This document shows positions 48,154 through 59,744 of a stretch of DNA of 64,000 nucleotides, piece after piece. Within the stretch, counting starts at the first letter, position 1. Each line of letters begins with the position of its first letter. The notes beneath the pieces were generated by a model, which was not told where the DNA came from, made no database searches, and was given only the letters and a program-made list of their open reading frames with translations. This DNA comes from Adineta steineri (taxonomy: Eukaryota; Rotifera; Eurotatoria; Adinetida; Adinetidae), in assembly GCA_905250115.1 (NCBI GenBank), contig CAJNOI010000069.1, positions 369,821 through 433,820 on the forward strand, written 5' to 3'. The position numbers and the translations under genes were made by a program.

Positions 48154-48229
48154 GAAGGGTGTAGCCGTGGTGTGGGCGCGAGCGACAAAAGGAACACGTG
48201 CAGAATCACACTTGTAGCCACATCCAAAC
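48154..48229. repeat. Telomere-like hairpin, imperfect
   Basis: GAAGGGTGTAGCCGTGGTGT on the left, CACTTGTAGCCACATCC on the right; also shares TGTAGCC in each arm. Confidence 0.4.
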
Positions 48230-48844
48230 GGATGTTTTGAATCGTGTTGATAACCACTCGAGTTCTGAAAACACTAGAAAAGCAATTTCCTATCTTGACA
48301 GAAGTAGCTTGTGAAAGATTTAGTATCCCAACTACAACGACTTCAGTTGAAAGCTCATTTGGTGCAGGTGGAAATATTGTTACAAAAAATTGAATCAATA
48401 TCAAACCTGTGCATTTGAATAATATTCTTTTTCTGCAATCTTTTTACTGAACTTGTGTTTCAATGATTATCAATGGTGTTCATTCATGTATATTTTAACA
48501 TATACAATGACCTGTTTAATTTCAAACTGAATTTAGAAAAAAAAATGAAGTCGATTTCAAACTGAAATGGGGACGAGGACTAAGGGTACTACCGATTTAT
48601 GCATTCATAGAATTTTATTTATGTTTAACGTAGAGTTGAGAAGTGTTGGGTAAAGGCTTCTCAGGTATGAATGTTCTTATAGCCAGTCATTTTAGAGTTT
48701 GAGAGTAAAAAGAAAAAAGTTCATATAAAATATAGTTTAGCAAGATTTGTTGGATTCACGATTACATTCGAAATAATGATAAGTTTCCATAAAATGTGAA
48801 AACGAATACTAGATACAATTGGTCAAGCATTCATACGCTGTCAA

Positions 48845-48894
48845 TTGGGTGTGAGTGTTGTTTAATTAAGAAAAGATTCACCCACACCGCATTC
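48845..48894. repeat. Telomere-like hairpin
   Basis: TTGGGTGTGAGTGTTG and ATTCACCCACACCGCATT around a short AT-rich loop. Confidence 0.6.
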
Positions 48895-49619
48895 CTTAGT
48901 TTTATCATCGCTATAATATAACAAATATGCTATGAAGTAATATAGTAGACTGTATCACTCAATAGTTATTAGTGCAACTCAATTTACACGATGTGTTATA
49001 CAATAGAAATGATAATATCTGTTAATGAAAATTATATATATTATATTTTCTACACCATAAGCATATGGATTGCGTGACAGTGCTATTTTACTTCATGAAT
49101 TTGAATTATTTTTTTTTCTGTTTCAAAGATTTTTTTTTAACAATTTGTTGATTTGTTAATTCTACAAAAAAAAAGAAAAGACTCTTCTATTTCGATGTAA
49201 ATATACAATTTTCGTTGATGTCTTAGTGATTTGTTTACATACATATAAATCACAGAAGCAGTAATAATGATTTGTTCCTACATTAGATTTTTTCTAATAC
49301 GACACAAATCGATACATCCAAATTCAGTACAGAATAGAAATCGCTTGAAAATTTGTAAAGACAATTTTAATATACTCAAAAATTCTAGTAAAGTACGTTG
49401 GAATATACAATTCTTGTTTGTTTTCTTTCCATTCAACTAAATTTTAAGACACAATAGAAAATCATCGATCTATTTACCAAAGACAACAAATTGATCAAAT
49501 TAAAACAATTGATAGTATTTATTCATCATTTTTTGTTAAAATACGTCCACTATTTAATAAAATATATTTTATAATCTTTTATATTGTATTTGAATTAAAA
49601 AATTTCAGTTTCACTAATA

Positions 49620-49960
49620 TTAAATATATTCTTTATTGAGAACTCTTCGATGAATTTTACAGAAGTAAACAATTAAATCGACAAAGATTGCAAAAATAAT
49701 TTGAAGAATAAATCGATTATCAAGTCGATCAAATATTATTTTTCGATTGTATTTTTTTATAGTTAAACTCGTATTGGTTTCATAATGTAAAGCAAGAAAA
49801 GAATACTATGGATGATTAGTTGCCTGAAATACAGCACTATCATTTTCATAATTACATATCAATTTAAATATTGCATCTTGTCGAAATAAAATTGATTCAT
49901 CAGTTTTTGATAGTTTCAATCGACTAAACTCATGACGTAAATAGAAATTAGATGACAATT
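49620..49960 (-). pseudogene. Membrane-protein gene remnant with in-frame TAG
   Basis: The minus strand reads NFYLRHEFSRLKLSKTDES, LFRQDAIFKLICNYEND and AVFQATNHP, then TAG, then YSFLALHYETNTS. A transmembrane-like RFILQIIFAIFVDLIVYFC follows, ending HRRVLNKEYI with TAA at 49,620. Composition is clearly protein-like through about 110 codons with a single stop, at a codon reading TAG just before TAT. The 5' end of the fragment lies within about 25 bp of the telomere-like element at 49,978-50,053. A further readable piece (INFHSNEDVNQEIIDHLC) on the far side, near 50,200, may belong to the same gene. I do not recognise the family. Confidence 0.5.
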
Positions 49961-49977
49961 AATATTTAAATAAGATC

Positions 49978-50053
49978 GGTGGGTGTGGGTGTGGATGAAT
50001 GTTGATATTATTCAGTTAATCCACACATGCCCACACCAGCAGCCACACCCTCT
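49978..50053. repeat. Telomere-like hairpin, long copy
   Basis: GGTGGGTGTGGGTGTGGATG on the left; CCACACATGCCCACACCAGC then AGCCACACCCTC on the right. Confidence 0.7.
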
Positions 50054-50993
50054 AATGACAAATAATGTGATGAAAAGATATTTTTATGTGAGGAACTATT
50101 CGCACAGATCAGGAGAGACGAAACACACTTGTTCTAATAGATACTGAGAAGTATGTTAATCAAACATTATTTATCAACGTATCTAATACCACTCTCTTCG
50201 CACAAGTGATCAATTATTTCTTGATTAACATCTTCATTTGAATGAAAATTTATTTTGCTTCATATGAAATCGAACGACGAAATCGATAGTTTTTCTATTC
50301 GAGATTATATTTGGTCAGTACTGAACCATTAAGAGAAGGTCGTATAGCATGCATTTACCTATATTGTATTGATTAGAAATGGAATATAATAACCGAATAT
50401 TAAATTTCCAAAATTTTGTTCTCATCTTTTAAATGCGTTTTCTATGGTTGAAATAGTTCTGTATTCAAGAAATTCTTTATAAAATCAAATAGCATCGATA
50501 TGGAATTTTCATCTGATCTCTAGATGATATGAAAGCTGTAGTGGAAGAACTGCTCATGCTTAGGCTAGGTTTTACATATTTTTCGATCGTGAATCCTCAA
50601 TAATCATCAATTAGACCATGAGAACAAATGATAAACGAAGAAAAAGAAAGGGGCTACCGGACAAGTGAACCCCGAGCCTCTCGCACTTTTAGCGAGAATC
50701 ATACTACTAGACCTGTTATCTATTATTTTGATTAGTTCTCATTACAAAAACGAAGGTTAGCGTTGTTAATTTTGATTAATTGATGTGATTGATTGTGTAC
50801 GATAACGTTACAACGCAGGCACCACCTAACCTGAGATAAGCAAATGAGGAAACCCGTCTAGTACTGATATGTTTCTATTTGATTGGCTTGATTTTACCAT
50901 TCAACTAATGTTTTGTGTATATCAAATAATCCATTCTTACTCGCCAACAAAATGTAAACAAAAAAGATTAAAATTAAATAGCAAACTTCGATA
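50054..50993. other. Spacer with decayed gene piece and tRNA-like sequence
   Basis: Contains a possible pseudogene piece on the minus strand near 50,180-50,270 and the tRNA-Pro-like sequence. No intact gene. Confidence 0.4.
50650..50720 (-). tRNA. Decayed tRNA-Pro-like sequence
   Basis: The minus strand reads GGTCTAGTAGTATGATTCTC and GCTAAAAGTGCGAGAG, then CTCGGGGTTCACTTGTCC and GGTAGCCCC. The D-arm GGTCTAG-GTATGATTCTCGC and the anticodon stem CTCGC/GCGAG are as in eukaryotic tRNA-Pro. The anticodon loop is TAAAAGT, lacking U33 and a Pro anticodon, the T-arm is mispaired and the 5' acceptor strand is missing. It is a pseudogene or a tRNA-derived SINE head. Confidence 0.55.
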
Positions 50994-53738
50994 TTAGGTG
51001 GTTATTTCTTTACAGGGTGTGGGTGTGGCTGGGTGTGGGTGTGAGTGTGAATTGAATAAATATTCGTCATCTTTCGATATTTGAATAGGTATGTGCCGAA
51101 CTTTCGACTGAGTATTATTATTTTTTGAACCAGTAGTTTCTACACCGACGAAAGCTGTGCACGGTGATAATATTTGATGTTTCATCGATAATGTAGTAAT
51201 GCGTTGTTCAAGTGTTGAATTATCTCTATGACACAAAAAAAGATTAAATTAGTAAGACGAATGTGTCAATGATTTCTAGTCATTTCAATCGATTTTGCTA
51301 GACAAAAATCTTCTTCACTCTTTATTACGTACTGTTGATTATGTGCATCAGCCTTTTCATGTTGCAATTCTTGTATCAAAGCTTTAGCTGCTAATCGACG
51401 AATTGTATCTGTTTTGTGTGGTCGGTTTTTCGGTAATTTAATCGAACCAATTTTAAGTTCGCCAACCATCAGATCTACACTGACATTGTGTTTTGCGAAA
51501 TCGTCACTATCCAACAGTTCATAAACTAAGACACGCTCGTCGACATAAACAGGTGGAATCGTTTTCGGAGCCTGTGATCCATTTGCAGATAAACCATGCC
51601 ATTTAAGTTGAGCATTGACAATTGATGGTTGAAGAGCTCGACCAAACTGAGTACCTACATATGCATCTACTTTGACACCGGGAGGGACGAAAACGAAGTG
51701 ACCATTTGTGGTACGAGCAAGTCCTTTGACCAGTGAACGTGATGGGGAATGGCCAAGACCAAAAGAAAATATACGTGTAGTTGAAGACATTGAACGACAC
51801 AGTTCGATCACCTAAAATGCAAAAGAAAAATCTGATTTTGGACTTGTGGACCTCGTAACATCCATCGTCTATGTGTACTAGTGTGCTAATTAAGTCATTG
51901 TTTAAGAATGTTCAAGAATATGTCAGATGAAGGGTTTGCTTATCTTACTTTGTTCGTATTTGAAATTTCTCCATCAGTCAACAAAAAGATTTGTCTTGAT
52001 CGCCCATCGATTGGGGGGTGGCTTTTCAAATGTTTCAGAGGTTCCAGCAGTTCTGTTCCACCAAAATCAGCTGTCATAGAACGTGTAAGATGTTCTGCTG
52101 TTTTTGCGGTTTGTTCATTATAAACCGTAGTCATAGCCTCGCTTTTGAATAGAATATCGAAATGTGATCCAAAACGAATAATATTGAAATGAGCACCCAT
52201 AGGTAAGCTCCGTATGAAGAGAAGCATTGCCTCTCTGGCAAGATCGATTCCATCGGCTCCTGCCATGGAACCTGAACAATCCACTAGAGGGCAAACACAA
52301 AACATTGTTTTGTCAAAACAAATTCATTTTAGAACATACCAATGAAGATAAACTCTGCATTCGTCTCATTATGTCCACTGGAAATTTTCATAACGTCACC
52401 AAGGGTTGGAGTAAATGCTAGAAGAATAGCATGTTTCGAAGTATCGTTGGATTGTTCCATAGCGACCATGGTCATTGGTCGATTGTTGGGTAGATCAATA
52501 TCCAGAATGATATCACGATCAAGAGCAATCGATTCTATCGATATGTCAATTGATTGACGTGACACACTAACATTCACAGGATGGGAAAGATTCGCTACTT
52601 GTGTAATTTTGTCTAGAATCATATGAAATCGTTTTTATCGATTGGGTATAAGACACGAACTTACACTCTTCACTTCGAAGAACATGTGCTTGAAACCACA
52701 TCGAGTAGGAAGTATTTTGAACGTATTCACTTTTTGTATTGTCCGGTGATTGGAGATGATCCAACAATGGATTGTATCGTGGAGCAATAGTCGTAGGAAC
52801 AACAAATCGAATTGAACTTCCATCCACTAGATCCAATTCAGTCACATACTGGATCTTTACTCGACATTCTTTTCCATGTGGTAAAGCACCGATATTTATC
52901 TAAATATAACAATCGAGTTCGATGATCAGAACAAATAAAAATCCAATTGGAACATATATTCTTGAAAAAGACTTACTGTAAATGTATCCAAAGTTTTTTT
53001 ATTTTGTCGCATCAGAACCGCTGTTTGACCTTGTTGAACAGCAGATTCATACTCTTTTTCAGCTACTTTCTTCTCTTTCAACAAAGCTGTGATTATTCGA
53101 TCGTCGATTTGAGCCGTAAACGAGTAGACAGCAGCATTTTCCTGCAAAACAAAAGAATTCTGATCATTGGTCGTCAATTTATCATTTGAGTAACATACAT
53201 CTATTGGAAAGACATACACTGCTTCAATATTAGTTTTTTCTTCATTAACAAATACTTGGGTCACTGTGACGTCAGCAGCAAAAGTATCAATCCATGCTTC
53301 AACAGACACATTACGAAGCGGTACATATGCCTTTTTAGATGAAGCCAATGGTGGTTTGAAGATCAGGCCCGAACAACCCGCTTCCTTATTATCATCACGA
53401 GTAGATTGATGGATCGTTTTCGTTGTTAATCGAAGACCCGCTAGGTTTGATCCAGCACTAAAAATTATAACAGTTTTATTTGGAAGAGTCTCGGCAACTG
53501 CCCTCTTCGCATACCTTTTTCGGACTATCTGTCCATTCACACATCGATCTCCTTTCAGAAGATCAAATATGCGCTTATTTTTTCCGCAAAAACATAGCTG
53601 TTGACCATTTTGTCGTTTTGTACATCGATGATCTCCAGTAGGTTTAACTATTGCCTGCTTTGTCGTCGTCTCAGTGTGACAAATAATTATCAACAGTCCG
53701 AAGACTAGAGCACCGATTTCAAGAGAAACAGTTCTCAT
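50994..53738 (-). CDS. Secreted VIT and VWA domain protein (VWA5A/ITIH-like)
   Basis: A signal peptide (VSLEIGALVFGLLIIICHT) leads to a short Cys-rich basic stretch (RCTKRQNG, LCFCGKNKR) ending in KRYAKR. A VIT domain follows (VPLRNVSVEAWIDTFAADVT, NIEAVYVFPID, AAVYSFTAQIDDR, EKEYESAVQQGQTAVLMRQN). The VWA domain has a complete MIDAS: DCSGSMAG (DxSxS), MTADFGGTEL and FLLTDGE. VWA5A-like sequence continues through IELCRSMSSTTRIFSFGLG and LVKGLARTTNGHF to LSMKHQILSPCTAFVGVE. The exon joining to the last part is uncertain: direct reading meets TGA near 51,266, whereas splicing from TTTTGTCTAG to CATAGAG keeps the frame. The last codons (HSHPHPATPTP) are translated from telomere-like repeat DNA, so the native C-terminus is probably lost. 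About eight exons. Confidence 0.75.
51012..51050. repeat. Telomere-like array inside the VWA gene end
   Basis: AGGGTGTGGGTGTGGCTGGG then TGTGGGTGTGAGTGTG: about four TGTGGG-type units in direct order and no facing arm. On the minus strand it supplies the final codons and lies just before the stop. Confidence 0.7.
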
Positions 53739-53936
53739 CTTAACTAAATAGATAATATTGTCTGTGCAATACAAACTTTCGTATTTATAAAAACGACAAT
53801 CTGAATATCTATCAACATATGTCTGATGAAATTCCTCAGTAGGATATTATTATATATGTCGCATATTGTCATAGAGATATTACCTTCCTTGTTTTTCCCA
53901 TCCGATAATACCCTTATGACATACATAGTATATATA

Positions 53937-56843
53937 GACTTGAGGATGTGGGTGGGTAGGTGTGAATAAGCGTGTTGGTCTTATTATAGATCGATGATAT
54001 ATCGGCTTAAACGCGCGTAACGCGCGTAACGCGATGACGTTTTGGCCACAGTAAATTCATCTTTTCTCATATACTAACATTCTTAGGAAGTTTGTTTCTG
54101 CGCCATAAAATGTACCTCTCAGCCCTCTAGAGATCCTTGAAAAAATTATCTCGTTTGAACGAGCTCTTTGAAAATGGTCGATAAAATACATGTCGTAACA
54201 CGATGACGAAAAAACGACAAAATTTTGATAGTGTTGTGCTTGTTCGATATTTTTCTGCGAATCTAGCCTACATCAAAGGGGACATTTATTTGATGGTTTG
54301 TAGCCCACACCTTGGGGTATTTAATGATAAAACTAGTTTCGCGAATCGACAGTCTATTCTGCCAAAAAGTCGCTTTTAAGAATGTAACGCGATGATGGCT
54401 TCGTAACGCGATGATCCTAAGTTTTTGATTAGAGTTTTTTTTACATATTTTAGAGACATTTTCAGCCGTATAATGTAAGAATAGTGTACTACTTGCCATA
54501 ACTACAGGAAATATGCATTAATTTTTGTGCTATTAAACATTTCAACTCAAAAATTACGAGTAACTAATTAGGCAGGCTAACCTATCACTATCTAATTTCT
54601 GACAGGTATTTCTTGATTTTCTTCATAAAAATATACTTGAAATATGAAACCAAGTACATATTCAGAATCAGCGTGAAAAACTGCGTCGAATCCATAGAAC
54701 TAGGTTGAAAAATATAGAACTTTATTTTTTTCGAACTTCTGACCCCGCTTATAAATAAGGAAAGATTTTGGATTCTCCAGTAGATTCTTACGATTCTGAC
54801 GTAGTATTTCGAATTAATTTACTGTAGTTTGATAATAATACCTTAGGAGTCAAGAGAGAGTTCTTATACATCGCTTAAAACAATTCTTGGGTGATGAGTT
54901 GCTAATAAATATATTTTTTCATAAAAACAGAAATATATATAAGGAAAAAACTAGTAAATCGTCATCGCGTTATGCAAACATTTCCATCGAAAGAATTGCT
55001 TCTAAATAAAAGTATGCCTATTAGATAGAGCAAGAAAAGTTAGCTTTGAGTATAAACTTTCCATCCAAAAATAAAGTAGACTAGCGGATGAATAATAAAG
55101 AATTTTTTGTTTTCGTTACGCGATGATGCTGTAAATTATGGCACATATTTAAGTGCTAAGTAAAAATATATAAACGCTAAGTTGATTTCTGCTAAGTAAA
55201 ATTTGTATATACTCGGTAAATAAGTTGAATGCTCAGTAAATTTATTGAATGTTCAGTTAAAAAAACAATTCTCAGTAATTAATTTTTTTCTAAGTATATT
55301 AATTAATATATAAGTTAAAATTTTAATTGCTAGGTAAATTTATGGAATTATCGGTAAAAAATACATTTTGCCCAGTAAAAAAAATATTTTAGAAGTAAAA
55401 AACATAAATTTGCTAAGTAAATACAAATGACGGACAAGTCCTTGTTTTCCGTTCGTTCTCTTGTGTTCGTTTCTTTTTACATACATCACATATACTTGGA
55501 CTCTTTCGATCCTGTCCATCATATATGCTTGTTTTTTTCCTTCTATTCTCTACTTGTCATCTTTTCATATGTATATCGTGTTTATTGAGATTTATTCCAG
55601 CCGTTTTACCTCGATCACCCGATGGATATTTTCCAAGATTATACGATCCACTCCCGTATATATAGTCTGTAATTTTTACGAATAAATCATGTGTGATATA
55701 AATATACTGGTATTCACTCTTATCCAACTAACTATCTGAAGTCACTCATCTGACACAAGTTTTATATACATATACACAATTTGTGCTCGACATTTACTTC
55801 AGACCTACAAACAATGGCAGCTTTTGTGGAGACACAACAATATGAAACCTCATCAGAATCTTGAGGGTGACACAGAAAATATCACAAAAACTGAAATCCA
55901 GAGATACAAAAGAAAAAAGTGGACCTCATTCAATCAATTCATAAAACTTCAGTTTGGAATATGGAAAAAAACTTTGTTTAATATTGAATCAGAATGGAAA
56001 AATGGATTTTGCAATTGTCTAAACTTTTTAAAAGAATATATTTGCAAACATATAGTTGGCATGTCAATTCGATTGAAGTTTTGCAAACCACCTCCAGCAG
56101 CAAAGGACGTATCGTTGGGGAAAAAAGAAAAAGGGGACGACTACGAAAAGCAACTAAAACATTGCTAATCGATTAACTGTTCAATCAATTTTTTTACTTA
56201 GATATTCTGTATTTATTACTTAGCAAAAATTAATTTTTTACTTTGCAAAAACTATTTATTTACTTAGCATTTTCCAACATTTTACTTAGAAAACTAAATG
56301 TTTTTACTGAGAATTTAAATAAATTACTTCGCAAAAATGATTTTTTTACTTAGATTTTTAATCACTAAATTACTTAGGAAAAATAGAATTTTTTACTTAG
56401 CATTTATATTTTTTTACTTAGCACTTAAATATATGCCGTAAATTATGCTAGTTTTGTTTACACCCCTTCAAAAAAGTAAAAGGTATCAGAAAGTCAATAA
56501 TTATATGAAAGGATACCTCTATCCTAGTATACATAATTAGTCTTAATCAACTCTGTAAATGATAAATTATATCAATAAAATCGATCAGAACAATATGTGA
56601 CATTTATAAAGTCATTTTTTTCATCATAAGGTAGTATCTTTGTTCCTACTACCTACACACGAATTTTTTGCAGTCAAAATCGAAACAAAATATGTTTCTA
56701 CACACTTTAGACTATGCCCTATAAAATGGTGATAATAAGTTCTCGAAGTAGTGAATTCGAACTCTCGACCATGAAGGTGACGCGTTACGCGTTTAAGCCG
56801 ATATGTATAATCTATCCACCCACCACACCCACACCCTCAAAAT
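53937..56843. mobile_element. 2.9-kb foldback transposon with MULE-type remnant
   Basis: Ends are inverted: left TTGAGGATGTGGGTGGG then ATATATCGGCTTAAACGCG; right CGCGTTTAAGCCGATAT then CCACACCCACACCCTCAA. Inside, the word GTAACGCGATGA recurs near 54,025, 54,387, 54,405 and 55,117 with variants elsewhere. An array of CTAAGTAAA-type words spans about 55,150-55,430, answered by an inverse array of TTTACTTAG words at 56,195-56,435. The core between the arrays encodes a SWIM-type fragment. Long inverted subterminal arrays plus a SWIM piece suggest a non-autonomous Mutator-like foldback element. Confidence 0.65.
55824..56168 (+). pseudogene. SWIM zinc-finger fragment of a MULE-type transposase
   Basis: The 114-codon frame includes KRKKWTSFNQFIKLQFGIW and then FCNCLNFLKEYICKHIVGM, matching CxC...CxH of SWIM zinc fingers. 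A proline-basic tail PPPAAKDVSLGKKEKG follows, as commonly seen after the SWIM domain of Mutator-like proteins. The DDE catalytic domain that would precede it is absent, so this cannot be an active transposase. It lies centrally in the 2.9-kb foldback element, between the two inverted arrays. Confidence 0.6.
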
Positions 56844-57464
56844 TCCACTAAAATGGTTATAACTCTGGATAGAAGACCTATGCGTACTTATCATTTTGAG
56901 GTTTTTGGATACGTCACTGAGGTGTACTGTATGCACAAACACTGAACTCAGAAGCGATTTATTAGTTGCCTCGCCTTCCTTCTGAGACATTACTTATAGA
57001 TCGGGAAATCCTATATTATAAATATTCTCCTAGTGTGAACCTTGCAGATCCACGGATGGCTCTGTAGAATATCACTTGCAGATGGAAAACTACTTTCATA
57101 GGATAGCTTTTTATAGCTCTTCAGTGTTCTCATAAAATGAGTCACGAGGACCGATGAATATCTTATAGTGTACACTTTGAGAACTTATGGATGCTGTTAC
57201 ACGATAGGTGTGGAAGACTAGTGGATATCCAGAAGAAGAGTCCTGATAATCTGTAGTAATCTGCGTTAGCTTTCGTGAACTGAATCTATGAGAAGTGCCA
57301 GTGTGTCTGATATCGATAATCGTGGTTCAATTTTGTTAACTTTTCTAACTATAAGTGATTCTACATCATCTCAGTGACTCCATATAACCGACAGAATCGG
57401 ATGGAATCTGTTAGAATTATTAGGGTTATGGAATCTTGGAATCGGCTTTTGCCCCTTTAAGAAA
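56844..57464. other. Spacer, nothing recognised
   Basis: Less AT-rich than average with no gene-like frame and no similarity noticed to the other repeats of the window. Confidence 0.4.
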
Positions 57465-58450
57465 GAGAGATTTATCTATTTCGTATAAGTTCTTCTGAGT
57501 CAATAACCTACCTTCGGAAGAGAATGACGTTGGGTAAACAAGTAGTAGAATCGAAAGACTAAAGTAAAGTGCTTACATGGATCAGTCAACCTACTTTTAT
57601 ACCGTAATGTGACAGCCATCTATAGATACATAGAAAAATCCAATGGGAAAGAAATATCACATACACACATACGTCATTATCCCGAAAGAAATCATCAGTG
57701 GAGATTTCCAACAAGATCATCCATGGCTAAGAAAAATCCAACAAGAGTTTATTATCATAGTGGATTAGAAACAGTGACACAATAACTGTGTACATGAGGG
57801 AAATTTCTTCCACTACTCTTAGATGTATGTTACTCTTGTTCTTTCCTTAGTATATGACGAAGAGAAGAGAAAGAAAGAAAGAAAGAAAGAAAGATAAAAT
57901 AATGTTATTCTTTTTCGCTTCCTTCATTTTTTTTCTCTGTACTATCGAAGATCTATCAACAGTACAAGAGCAATGACAACATAGTACAGGGAAAACAAAA
58001 AGGAGGAAAGGAAAGAACAACATTGTTTTATCTTTCTTTCTTTCTCTTCTCGTCGTCATATACTAAGGAAAGAACAAGAGTAACATACATCTAAGAGTAA
58101 TGGAAAAAATTTCCCTCATGTACACATTTATTGTGTCACTGTTTTCTAATTCGATATGATAATAAACTCTTGTTGGTTTTTTCATAGCCAGGGATAACGC
58201 TGTTTGAAATTTCCACCGGTGATATGCTCTCTCTCTCGATAATGACGTGCGTGATATTTCTTTCCCATTGGATTTTTCCACGTATCTATAGATAGCTATT
58301 AGATTACGGTATAAAAGTAGGTTGACTGATACATGTAACCACTTCACTTGAGTTCCTCGATTCTACTACTCGTTTAACCAACATCATCCTCTTCCGAAGG
58401 TAGGTTATTGACTCAAAATTATCTTGTATGCAATAAGTAAATCTGTCCTT
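57465..58450. promoter_or_regulatory. Palindromic promoter, unit 4, symmetric into the 5' UTRs
   Basis: ATCAGTCAACCTACTTTTAT at 57,581 mirrors ATAAAAGTAGGTTGACTGAT at 58,311. The symmetry continues outward through the leader exon and the start of the UTR intron on both sides (GTCAATAACCTACCTTCGGA left; TCCGAAGGTAGGTTATTGAC right). Only the right side has a coding gene (58,503). The left gene is gone. The centre has CTTCATTTTTTTTCTCTGTA and a run of GAAA repeats. Confidence 0.78.
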
Positions 58451-58502
58451 CTATTTTCCATAGTTCCGTTCACTTATTCACTGATTTCTGTCTGCTAACA
58501 TA

Positions 58503-58718
58503 ATGAATAACATGAAGTGCATGTTTATGCTGATGCTCCTTCTTGTGGTTATATCAATGATGACGTGCGCCCCGGCGCATGGCCACTACCGTTATGGCGA
58601 TGGCTTGGTTCACTACGGTGGAATCAATGGTGGCCGTGGCCATGGTCATTTTCCTTGGGGTTCTCCGTATGCGACTGGAAACTGTCAGTGGGCTGGAAAT
58701 CATTTGGTGTGTTTTTGA
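58503..58718 (+). CDS. His/Gly-rich secreted peptide, short form, inverted duplicate
   Basis: Encodes the same 71 residues as the 43,696 gene, and the coding DNA also appears identical base for base by eye. Both include the TGA after VCF and the untranslated RRKRDLLEQAGRLDKKE remnant beyond it. Flanking DNA differs more than the coding part, so the copies are recent or kept alike by conversion. 5' UTR intron GAAGGTAGGTTATTG ... TTCCATAG. Its left-hand divergent partner has been lost, leaving only a promoter and leader. Confidence 0.75.
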   Translation: MNNMKCMFMLMLLLVVISMMTCAPAHGHYRYGDGLVHYGGINGGRGHGHFPWGSPYATGNCQWAGNHLVCF

Positions 58719-59651
58719 CGTCGAAAACGTGACTTGTTAGAACAGGCTGGTCGTCTTGACAAGAAGGAATCAATTAACCATTTTTAAAGAACTGTTCCCT
58801 TTTCTCCTTTTTATTTATTATATACGAGAACTAATAAATATTTAACTATTATACTCTTATATCTATGTATTCATTCTACTCTTCATAACCCGAGAACATT
58901 CTCATAGAAGATCGAAACGAAGGTAGAAAAAGGTCAAAGAAAGAAAGCGTGATAAAATTAATCTGAAAATAACTTGAAGAAATTTGAAAATGGTGCACAT
59001 GGACTATCTAACTTCATTTTCATCACTCATATCAAGTAAAAAACCGGAAAAAAGACATAACATCCGAATTTGGTCACAATCATATTTGAGAACGATTGCA
59101 TGATAGTTATGAGAATAAATGTTTTTCGTGAAACTCTCCATTTTGAGAAACGAAAGTTGTGAGTGAACTTATGAAAAGTACAAATTTGTAATACATTTTC
59201 CGCGCCAGATTCAAATGATCTCTCAAAAGCGCTCGTTTATTTTGGTAGTGAATGTTGCTGACATGAGCAGTTTATTCGGCTGAAGAGTCTCGTAACTTTC
59301 TGAGCCTTTTTACATAAGAAGGGTATGATGTCACAACTGACATGGGAATTCATTTGAAATTGGAATGCGCTAAATAATAAATAACCGTGGAAAAAACCAA
59401 GAAAAAACTTTACAATAGGAAATGTTTATCATATAAAATAAGATCTATTGAAAGAATTGCTTACAAACAAACATATATTCAATCAGTTGTATGAAAATAT
59501 ATTGACATTTTTTCGTTTTGCTTTTTAAATTACAAAGACAAAGATTCTTTTGAGATGGTGCGCTTTGTTGAATGTTTTGTTTCATTAAATGTATGAATCA
59601 TATTGGTAATTAATCTATTTTTTTTAACTTATATGAAATGCGATCTAGAGT

Positions 59652-59721
59652 GGTTTGGTGTGGATATGGGTGAAGGTTAATCATCTTTCATCGCTCACTC
59701 ACACCTACACACACACCCAAA
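59652..59721. repeat. Telomere-like hairpin at the edge of the inverted duplicate
   Basis: GGTGTGGATATGGGTGAAGG and CACACCTACACACACACCC. It shares TTTCATCGCTCACTCACACC with the inverse of the 45,398 copy. Confidence 0.65.
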
Positions 59722-59744
59722 GTACCATCGAAAGAAACAGATAG

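Larger units (their letters stand above)
48000..49619. other. Non-coding stretch with hairpins
   Basis: Two telomere-like elements (48,154 and 48,845) in AT-rich DNA. An open minus frame at 48,144-48,404 overlaps the first and has no recognisable product. Confidence 0.45.
57590..59722. repeat. Inverted duplicate of 45,398-47,520
   Basis: About 2.1 kb in which the reverse complement follows the other block in order: TATA edge, palindrome, leader, peptide gene, 3' flank (TCTAACTTCATTTTCATCAC), and a telomere-like hairpin at the end. The copies lie about 10 kb apart in opposite orientation. Confidence 0.7.
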
